Shown here: positions 57,261 through 64,000 of the stretch, one piece after another
Layout of the letters: the number at the start of each line of letters is the position of its first letter
Numbering within the stretch: the first letter of the stretch is position 1
DNA from: Mycoplasma sp. 2045
Lineage (GTDB): Bacteria; Bacillota_I; Bacilli_A; Mycoplasmatales; Metamycoplasmataceae
Direction of reading: 5' to 3'
Assembly (NCBI RefSeq): GCF_024582715.1
Contig: NZ_CP102083.1
Span: forward strand, 248,001 to 312,000
DNA length: 64,000 bases
Translations under genes and position numbers: made by a program
The notes under the pieces: generated by a model
Databases searched by the model: none
The model's input: only the letters and a program-made list of their open reading frames with translations
What the model was told of the DNA's origin: nothing

Positions 57261-57676
57261 ATTGAAGTAATCCTTTTTATAAAGTTTGCTTAAATCAAAA
57301 CTTTTAGATTTGGAAGGAGTAAAAATAATTGTTTGTTATTGAACTATTTAAAACATTGAACTAAATCACATGCATCTATCTTTAAGTTATAATTAAATAT
57401 TGAATTTAACAATCATACACAAGTGAGAGAAATCACTGATTATTGTGTGTTAGAAGTAACTTTTTTAAACATTACATTATGCAATTTATAATGAAGTTGT
57501 TATTTTTTAATTACTGTTATTGTAAGATAGCACTATCATTATAAAAATTAATCAATGAAATATTAACAAAGATAAATGGTAATTTACTGTAATTAATAAA
57601 ATGAAAAAATCTTGGTATTATGATACATATTAGGATATTATTTTTTAATAGTTTTATTCCTCCCGCTTCTTATTCT

Positions 57677-57697
57677 AAAAAAAAAAAAAAAAAAAAA
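57677..57697. repeat. Poly-A tract of 21
   Basis: The longest homopolymer in the window, followed by GAAAAGAAAAAG. Upstream of paralogue 1. Length variation during replication is expected. Confidence 0.9.
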
Positions 57698-57840
57698 GAA
57701 AAGAAAAAGTTCAAAAACTTTGATTTAATGTGAAAAAATGTGAAAAATTTACATTTTCTGCGATGAATTGCGCCAATTTGAATCAATTCCTTAGTTTTTA
57801 ATTTTGGATTTTCTAACTTTGAAAACAGTTAGATTAAAAA

Positions 57841-57867
57841 ATAGAGAACTTTTGTATTATTCTCTAT
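57841..57867 (-). terminator. Terminator of the second small membrane protein
   Basis: ATAGAGAA (57841-57848) with TTCTCTAT (57860-57867); on the minus strand T-rich sequence follows. Homologous in type to 56858-56877. Confidence 0.75.
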
Positions 57868-57895
57868 TTTTATATTTGATTTTATAAATTTAATA

Positions 57896-58246
57896 TTAGT
57901 ATAATTTTTTGTAAATAGCCATACTTGCTGCAATTATAGTACAAATTGGGAAGAAAAATCCAACGATATATAAAACCATAATTGTTGTATTTTCGCTCTT
58001 AATTCTAATAGTAGCAATGATTTGCATAATAAATACAGCTAAACTAACTCCACTCATTAAAAGTGAAACAAGAATCGTACCTACACCGGCACCAACAACT
58101 CCAGCAGCGGCTGCATCAGCACCAACACTAGTTGCTGCACCTGCGGCTACCGCTGCTGCTGCAGCTAATCCGATTAAAACAAAGATTAAAATGCTATTTA
58201 AAATTGATAATACTAATATAGGCAATGATAAAAATTTCTTTTGCAT
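57896..58246 (-). CDS. Small four-span membrane protein, tandem paralogue 2
   Basis: 116 residues from ATG 58246, chosen over an upstream in-frame ATG at 58294 because AAAGGATTAAAAA precedes it in the same way as in paralogue 1 and the products then have equal length. It starts MQKKFLSLPILVLSIL. The second segment is an Ala/Gly-rich helix (LAAAAAVAAGAATSVGADAA), unusual in this AT-rich genome since it needs many GC-rich codons. Four hydrophobic segments in all; end AIYKKLY. Function unknown. Confidence 0.85.
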   Translation of the reverse strand: MQKKFLSLPILVLSILNSILIFVLIGLAAAAAVAAGAATSVGADAAAAGVVGAGVGTILVSLLMSGVSLAVFIMQIIATIRIKSENTTIMVLYIVGFFFPICTIIAASMAIYKKLY

Positions 58247-58641
58247 ATTTATTTTTAATCCTTTTGTGTAATTTTTAAATTTAAATATTGACATTTAGAA
58301 AGAATGAAATTATTTTAGCTCAATTGATTACTTGTGAAACTTAGAAAAATATTTATATTCAATTAGTTGAGATTAACTTTAATAATTAATAATTGATAGA
58401 TTAATTAATTAGATGGGTGTTTAATGAAAATCAGTTTTTTAAATCTAAACAAAATGAATAATTGAGTTGTGGAGAATGGAATGTTATATTCTTGTGAATT
58501 TTTTGGTCTTATGAACTAAATAATTTCACCCTTTCTAACCCTTATTTTAAAAAAAAAAAAAAAATGGAAAGAAAAACATAAAAACTGCAATTTAGTGTGA
58601 AAAATTTACACATTTAGTTGTAATTTAGATAAATTTTGAAA
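58247..58641. other. Upstream region of paralogue 2, with an A16 tract
   Basis: About 395 AT-rich bases without a gene. It holds a run of 16 A (58549-58564), about 300 bases before the paralogue 2 start on the minus strand, and the shared 15-mer at 58596-58610. The order of elements repeats that found upstream of paralogue 1. Confidence 0.7.
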
Positions 58642-58669
58642 CAAAAAAACATCAAGCATAAGCTTGATG
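58642..58669 (-). terminator. Terminator of deoB
   Basis: CATCAAGC (58650-58657), loop ATAA, GCTTGATG (58662-58669); on the minus strand it is followed by seven T. Confidence 0.92.
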
Positions 58670-58682
58670 AGTTGAATAAATA

Positions 58683-59870
58683 CTATACTAATTTGTCGAA
58701 AATATCTTCACCTGTTTCAGTAACAATATCAACACCAAAGTTTCTAGCAACAATGTTTCCTGTTGTTCCTAACCCTTCAAGAACTGGTAACACTTTTGGT
58801 GATTTGAATGATTTAGAGTAAACTGTAAGTGGTAAGTATTCTCTTGTGTGGTTGAATCCAGGGTAAAGAGGGTCGTTTCCGTGGTCACTTGTCATGATTA
58901 ATAAATCATCTTCTTTAAGAACGTTGATTAATTTTCCTAATTTAACGTCTAAGTCAGCAATGTTTTGTGCGTATCCACGAACATTTCTTCTGTGTCCAAA
59001 GTGTGAGTCGAATTGAACTAAGTTTGTGAAGATAAATTGATTTTCTCCATCTTGCATAGCTAATTCAATTGTAGCATCCATTCCTTTTTCATCTGAACCA
59101 GATGGAATGTGTCTTGAGATACCTTGTCCAACGAAAATGTCGTTAATTTTACCGATAGAAATAACTTCAACACCTGCTTTTTGTAATTCATTTAAAATCA
59201 TTTCACGTGGTTGGTTTGCATAGTCATGTCTGTTGAATGTTCTTGTGTAGTTACCCTCTTCTCCAATGTATGGACGAGCAATGATTCTACCTACGTTTCA
59301 TTCTGGACGTGATGAACAAATTTCACGTGCAGCTTTTGCATATTTGTATAAGTTATCTAAACCTGTTCATTCTTCATGAGCACAAATTTGAAGAACTGAG
59401 TCATTTGATGTATAAACAATGATTGCTCCACGTTCTTTTTCTTCATGTGCTAATTCATTAATAATATCTGTTCCTGATGCAGCTTTGTTTCCGACAATTG
59501 GACGTCCATCAAATGCTTTTGATAATTCGTCGATTAATTCTTGTGGGAATCCGTTTTCTGCAAATGTAGGGAATGGAACTAATGTTTTAATTCCCATCAT
59601 TTCTCAGTGTCCTGCTAATGTATCTTTAGCATTTGAAACTTCTTGGATTTTAGCAACATAACCCATTTGGTTTTTTTGTCTGTAGTCACCATTTAAATCT
59701 GTAATGTTTCCAATACCTAATTTTCTTCAAGTGTCAATTTTAAATTCATCAACCATTGATGCAGATCTAATTGAGTTTGCACCATCATCTCCAAAACGTT
59801 TTTGATCTTTATCTGGTCCGATTCCTAAACCATCTGTAACAATCATAAAAACACGTTTAAATTTAGCCAT
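58683..59870 (-). CDS. deoB: Phosphopentomutase DeoB
   Basis: 395 residues, the usual DeoB length, from ATG 59870 with GGAGATT upstream. It interconverts ribose-1-phosphate and ribose-5-phosphate (and the deoxy forms) in nucleoside salvage, which mycoplasmas rely on. Visible alkaline-phosphatase-superfamily features: [12 protein letters not shown] near the start (metal Asp), [15 protein letters not shown] with the phosphorylated Thr, [34 protein letters not shown], and the metal-binding MTSDHGNDP with FNHTREYLP. These separate it from phosphoglycerate mutase GpmI. It is a single cytoplasmic gene, with its own terminator. Confidence 0.95.
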
Positions 59871-60037
59871 ATTTAATCTCCTTATATAAAAAACTGTAAT
59901 AATGAAATATGCTTATATTTTATTCCTTTTTTAATTTTATTTATCTATTTTATTTTACTTAAATCATATTTTTAATATTAGCAATCAAAACTTTAATTTA
60001 TTTAAATTAAATTTCAAATAATATACAATTTAAAATT

Positions 60038-61249
60038 ATGTTAAAAAAGAGAAATAAATTATTTTTATCATTATTAGCAACTCCAGTTGTTGCTTTTCCT
60101 ATTGTTGCATCAGTTTCTTGTGGTTCAGTAGATGACTTTGAATATCAAGTTTCTAGATTTGATGAACTTACAAAATATCTTGAAAATAAAGTAAATAATG
60201 AAAACCAAACTGAGTTATTCTACTTATTAAAAGCTGTGCAAAATGCAAATGATTCATATAAAGTTGTTAAAGACAGATTAGCTAAAAAAAGAGATGAGGG
60301 TGAAACATTCGCTGCTATTGAATATGAAAAATGAACAGCTACAATTAAAGCCAAAATTAATCAAGTTAATACACAAGCAAATCTTTTTAGAAAAGAACCA
60401 ACTTTGGCAAGATCTGATGAATTTCCTGTTCTAGGACTTTATTTATATATTTATGGTATAAATCCAAGAGAATGAAACTATGTTACTGAAGTTAGTGATT
60501 TAATAAATGAATATGTAAATACAAATATTGAAAGTTCAAAATCAACAGAGTTAATCAATAACATTGCAAATAACCTTTATGTTGTTTCTAAATTTTTAAA
60601 TAATCAAGAGAACATTGATACAGTTTTTGCTAATAATCCTGAAAACAAAGCTCAATTTGATCGAATTAATGAAGAAATTAAGCAAAAGAAATATTCACAC
60701 AAAATTCTTAAAGACTTACAAAAGAAAGATGAACAAGAAAAATTTAATGAATACAACAATATGTTGTTAAAACAAGCTAATATATATTCAGCTTCATTAA
60801 TTAATAATCCAAAAGAGGCTGAATATGCACCTATGATTGAAAAGATTAAATTCATTCTGAACTACAACTTAAATATGATTGCAGTTGTAAATTATTCAAT
60901 TAATGATATTGTTAGAAAAATTTATTCTTCATTCTACAAGACATATGAATTCAATGAGTTGTTAGATGGTGAACATACAAATATGATCAAGGATAACATC
61001 ATCAAAAAACCTTTAGATACATATAGGGAAATGAGTGTTCAATTATCTAAAGTTTCACTTAAGGAGATTGATTTAACTCCATACTATGATGGTAGAATCG
61101 ATTTTGAAACTAATGAATATGTTCATCAAATAGATAATTACTTAGATAACAAAATCAATGAATTAGTTGCAAAAAGAAAAGAAGAGGAACGTAAAAAGCA
61201 ACAAGCTACAAACTCATCTTCAAACGAAATAACTGCTCCATCAAATTAA
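60038..61249 (+). CDS. Lipoprotein of unknown function
   Basis: 403 residues from ATG 60038. There is no ribosome site; TATACAAT lies about 15 bases upstream, so the message may have a very short leader. The signal ends SVSC with lipidated Cys28. The mature part is almost entirely helical and rich in Asn, Lys, Glu and Tyr, ending in a charged coiled coil and an Asn/Ser-rich tail. I recognise no family. It is divergent from deoB and closed by the hairpin at 61264. Confidence 0.85.
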
Positions 61250-61263
61250 TAATAATTCAAATT

Positions 61264-61292
61264 CCTGCACAATTTTATTGCGCAGGTTTTTT
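61264..61292 (+). terminator. Terminator of the lipoprotein gene
   Basis: CCTGC (61264-61268) with GCAGG (61282-61286), extended by CAA/TTG after one mismatch, then six T. An IS3-family element begins 25 bases later. Confidence 0.82.
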
Positions 61293-61316
61293 ATTAAAAA
61301 TTAAAAAATACCACCT

Positions 61317-62576
61317 TTAAACTAGGACACGAAAATTGGACAAAAGTTTAATTTGTCATAACACTCAAGATTCTTGAGGTGTTTTTCAATTCAGTACAGA
61401 TTGAATTCTTTCAGTGTTATATCAAAATATAAAATTATTAATTAAATTTTTAAGTTCTTTAAATGTAATTTTTGATATGTCTATTAATTTTAAACATTCA
61501 GATTTCAAAATTGAAAAGAAATATTCAGCTTCCCTATTATCCAAAGAATTTCCGACCCTTCCCATTGAAACCATTCCATTGTTCTTTTGAATTGTTTCTA
61601 CATAATTTTTTGAAGAATATTGAAATCCATGATCAGAATGTGCAATTCATTTTTGATTTAATTTTATTTTTGACATATGTTGTATAACCAGTTCAAGATC
61701 ATTTCTTGTTGAAAGATTGTAATTAACAATATATTTACTTTTATGATCAATGGCAACTGACAAGAAAACAAAATTGTTTTCACAATCTTTTGGGGCTTGT
61801 ATATATGTTACATCTGTTGCAATAATTTGATTTTTTTGACCTTTGTAATCTCGATTTACTAAATCAATAAATTTTACATTTGTATTTTTTTGTTCTCTGT
61901 CCTTTTTCTTTTTTCTAATTAAACAAAACAAATTTAATCTATTCATTATTCTACCAATAGTTCTATAATTAAGCGCTATTTGATATTCTCTTTTTATATA
62001 ATTTTCAAGTCTTTTTCTTCCAAATAAACATTTATTTTGTTTAAATGATTTAATTACTAATTCATCATATTTATTATTAAATTTTAGATTTTTATTTTGT
62101 TTATTTTTTGTTTTTAAATTATGAATGGTTGATTTAGACTTGTTAAATGAAAGACCCAATCTTCTTACAGAAATTGAAGACTTTTTTATCTTAGAAATAT
62201 CAACTTCAATTCCATTTTTATCAAAAGAATCTTTGTAAATTTCCAAAAGTTCTATTAATTGTTCTTTTGGCATTTTTTCTCATTCTTTTTTAACAATTTC
62301 AATTGGGGTTATATTTTTCTTTTTTGACCTTCCTACACCTTTACCTTTTTTAGAAGATTTGCCTGTTTGAGATTCTAAATTAGTCATACCTAAATTATAT
62401 CTTTTGTAATTTCTAATAAAATATCTTTTCACTTCTATGAATTTTTTATCAAAAAAGCTAATTCCTCTGATTGAAAGAAATTTATTTTCAAAATCATTTT
62501 TTGCAATTAAACCTTTTTTATAATCATGATAAATTGAAAAAAGTTCAAGTCATTCATGCTGTTTAAGTTGTCTCAT
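61317..62576 (-). CDS. Intact IS3-family transposase
   Basis: 419 residues in one frame from ATG 62576 with AGGAGA upstream. Start MRQLKQHEWLELFSIY, then a helix-turn-helix region and basic linker KKGKGVGRSKKK, then the integrase core with DDE: Asp in IIATDVTYI, Asp in AHSDHGFQY and Glu in NREAEYFFS. IS150/IS1138-like, but with both halves fused in one frame, so no frameshift is needed. The last codons lie in the inverted repeat, and the TAA stop is completed by the first base of the flanking target (61317). This copy should be active unless silenced. Confidence 0.92.
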
Positions 62577-62635
62577 ATATTCTCCTATACAAAAAACACG
62601 AAATATGGATTGTCCATATTTCGTGTCCCAGTTTA
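61318..62635 (-). mobile_element. IS3-family insertion sequence, copy B (1318 bp)
   Basis: Ends TAAACTAGGACACGAAA (from 61318) and, inverted, TAAACTGGGACACGAAA (to 62635), with one mismatch. CCTT is repeated on both sides (61314-61317 and 62636-62639), a 4-bp target duplication. It lies between the lipoprotein terminator and the mraZ upstream region, with its transposase pointing away from mraZ. Confidence 0.9.
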
Positions 62636-62884
62636 CCTTAAACTTTCTTTTTAAACTTTTTTCAAATAGTTATTTATGATTCATTTAAAGCAAGTTAAAT
62701 TCATTGAGAAAAATCGAGCAAATTATCAGAATTTTTTCAATTTTTTCATGAAAATCACAACTTATTATTAACCTAAATATTTTTTTCTTAAAATTCCTCT
62801 CACTAATTGTTTAAATATTTGCAAATTTTGACTAATTTTCATCAATTTTGTCTCAATTAATTTAATGTATTAAATTAGTAAAAA

Positions 62885-62969
62885 ATGGAAAAAATGCACT
62901 TTTTCCATAAAAAATATCAAAAATTCACAAAAATCAGATTTTGAGTAAGTCTGATTTTTGTGAATTTTT
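62885..62969. other. Two adjacent strong hairpins upstream of mraZ
   Basis: The first is ATGGAAAAA (62885-62893) with TTTTTCCAT (62900-62908). The second is a perfect 20-bp stem (62919-62938 with 62950-62969), loop of 11, containing the arms CACAAAAATCAGA and TCTGATTTTTGTG. The second has T-rich sequence on both sides and may be a bidirectional terminator for a gene displaced by the IS. The whole stretch 62640-63027 has no gene. Confidence 0.7.
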
Positions 62970-63027
62970 CACATTTATGAAAAATCTAAAAAATTTTGCT
63001 AAAAAAATAAATATTTTTTAAATGCTT

Positions 63028-63071
63028 GTGTAATTTGGTGTAGAATTATGGTGGATAGTGGGAGGATGTGG
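63028..63071 (+). promoter_or_regulatory. MraZ-box array (autoregulatory operator)
   Basis: GTG cores at 63028, 63038, 63058 and 63068 are exactly 10 bases or multiples of 10 apart; 63048 has the variant ATG followed by GTGG at 63051. MraZ is known to bind several direct GTG-containing repeats spaced by one helical turn ahead of its own gene. The last repeats overlap the ribosome site GGGAGGA (63060-63066). Confidence 0.65.
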
Positions 63072-63077
63072 TAAATT

Positions 63078-63512
63078 ATGTACGGCGAATACTCAAGAAA
63101 CATAGATGATAAGAACCGTGTGGTCATTCCACCGGTCTTCAGAGATGAACTCGGTTCGAAAGTTTTTGTTACCATCGGTTTTGATGGTAATGCTGAAATT
63201 AGATCAATCGAAGAATACAAAGCTTACATCAGAATGATTGAAGAAAATAATCGTTTTGATAGAAATGCACGTATTCTCGCAAGATACATTTTAGGAAACA
63301 CTTACGAAATCGACCTTGATAATCAAAACCGTATCTCATTACCAAAAATTATCATTGACAAACTATCCATCAAAAAAGAAGTTATTTTCATTGGTGTAGG
63401 TTCAATTGCTGAACTATGATCAAAAGAAAAATACGATGAATTCAACAATCAATACTCTCTTGATGATATAGCAAATATCGCTCAAACTCTTTCAGGTCAT
63501 GGAACAAAGTAA
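63078..63512 (+). CDS. mraZ: Transcriptional regulator MraZ
   Basis: 144 residues, typical length, from ATG 63078. It starts MYGEYSRNIDDKNRVVIP. Two SpoVT/AbrB-like halves are visible, with DDKNRVVIPPVFRDEL in the first and DLDNQNRISLPKIIID in the second. MraZ forms a ring and controls the division (dcw) cluster from the repeat array just upstream. The rsmH start codon lies 14 bases inside its end, so the two are coupled. Confidence 0.97.
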
Positions 63513-64000
63513 ATTACATTATTCAGTTCTATTAAACGAAACAGTAGATTCACTGGATATAAAACCAGATGGAATTTATGTTGATTTAACTGTAGGAATG
63601 GGTGGTCACTCATCAGAGATATTAAAAAAACTTACAACAGGTCACTTATATGCTTTTGATAAAGATGATTATGCTTTAGAACAATCAAAAGCAAGACTTG
63701 AAAAAATAAGTAATAATTTCACACTTATTAAAAGTGACTTTAAAGATTTTGTTTCAAAATTACATGAACAAAATATCTTTAAAGTCAATGGAATTATTGC
63801 TGACTTAGGAATTTCATCACCACAAATTGATCAAGCAGAACGTGGATTCTCATATAACAAGGATGCAAAACTTGATATGCGTATGAATCAAGCGCAAGAA
63901 CTTGATGCTTATTATGTAGTTAACTACTATGATGAAGATAAATTGGCTGATATATTATGAAAATACGCTGATGTAAAACTTAATAAAAAAGTTGCGAAGG
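63499..64000 (+). CDS. rsmH: 16S rRNA (cytosine-1402-N4) methyltransferase RsmH (start only)
   Basis: The first 167 residues, cut by the window end. ATG 63499 overlaps mraZ. HYSVLLNETVDSLDIKPDG and the SAM-binding VDLTVGMGGHSSEIL are diagnostic, followed by YAFDKDDYAL, GIIADLGISSPQID and RGFSYNKDAKLDMRMN. It methylates C1402 of 16S rRNA. One in-frame TGA (63958) is read as Trp. The normal length is about 300 residues. Confidence 0.97.

Larger units (their letters stand above)
57261..57895. other. Gene-free stretch between the paralogues, with an A21 tract
   Basis: 635 bases without a gene. It holds the paralogue 2 terminator (57841-57867), a run of 21 A (57677-57697) and the 15-mer TGTGAAAAATTTACA (57739-57753). 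That 15-mer recurs at 58596-58610 in the equivalent place upstream of paralogue 2. On the minus strand the A run is a T run about 420 bases before the start at 57260. Confidence 0.75.

Noticed and set aside
58017..58271. Plus-strand Ala/Thr/Pro-rich frame
   Set aside because: It is the antisense of the Ala-rich membrane segment of paralogue 2, which has a good start and ribosome site.
58683..59870. Phosphoglycerate mutase (GpmI)
   Set aside because: The alkaline-phosphatase superfamily is shared, but [26 protein letters not shown] and [12 protein letters not shown] are DeoB motifs and the length (395 aa) fits DeoB, not the 500-residue GpmI.
21350..62983. A shared regulatory motif TTTTTCACA/TGTGAAAAA at several intergenic sites
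   Set aside because: Apart from the paralogue pair at 57739 and 58596, the matches near 21350 and 62965 are short and in different contexts; in such AT-rich DNA they could be chance.
62640..63027. Replication origin with DnaA boxes
   Set aside because: The stretch is AT-rich with hairpins, but I see no TTATCCACA-type boxes and no dnaA or dnaN nearby.
1..64000. TGA codons as stops splitting most genes
   Set aside because: The pieces always continue in the same frame, and TGA falls at conserved Trp positions (for example the CWAY motif of the protease and NSWG), so TGA is Trp.

Overview
The window is AT-rich bacterial DNA in which TGA must be read as tryptophan. Nearly every long gene contains in-frame TGA codons and closes only at TAA or TAG. 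Together with the many lipoproteins ending their signal in L-x-S-C, the lack of cell-wall synthesis genes (only the mraZ-rsmH start of the division cluster is present) and the MIB-MIP, PDxFFG and F1-like ATPase families, this points to a mycoplasma, probably of the Mycoplasmopsis (hominis/bovis/synoviae) group. I cannot name the species.

Layout. 1-3645: two convergent genes for large helical proteins of unknown function, one cut by the window edge. 3809-18253: a 14.4-kb apparent operon with an 1842-residue PDxFFG-type zinc metalloprotease, a full oligopeptide ABC importer (OppA-B-C-D-F) and a small lipoprotein. 18701-20809: a surface-anchored papain-like cysteine protease, followed by a transposase remnant. 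21504-29333: a 2609-residue surface protein joining a class-3-type lipase domain with calcium-type repeats to about 18 GA (albumin-binding-type) modules. 29437-32428: an IS1634-like element flanked by a 273-275-bp perfect direct repeat, inserted in the end of a PD-(D/E)XK-type nuclease gene that stays intact because of that repeat.

32624-45621: one long operon reading MIP (immunoglobulin protease), MIB (immunoglobulin-binding protein), then seven genes of an F1-like ATPase cluster. The last seven include a 12-segment membrane protein, gamma-like and epsilon-like proteins, and alpha-like and beta-like catalytic subunits. 45712-49602: a membrane-anchored protein with 139-residue tandem repeats. 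49713-51039: an IS3-family element with a broken transposase. 51218-54916: a heterodimeric ABC exporter with one degenerate ATP site. Then tRNA-Arg(TCT), a small membrane protein, a decayed gene, two tandem paralogous 116-residue membrane proteins with long poly-A tracts nearby, deoB, a lipoprotein, a second IS3-family element with an intact transposase, and the mraZ-rsmH start of the division cluster.

How it fits together. Most of the window is an interface with the host. Three distinct proteases (zinc, cysteine, serine) are each placed at the surface. The zinc protease is co-transcribed with a peptide importer, which suggests proteolysis feeding uptake. The MIB-MIP pair captures and cleaves IgG in characterised relatives and here is translationally coupled to the F1-like ATPase genes. 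The lipase-GA giant could bind albumin and release its fatty acids for an organism that depends on host lipid. Three insertion sequences and one remnant all sit directly behind transcription terminators.
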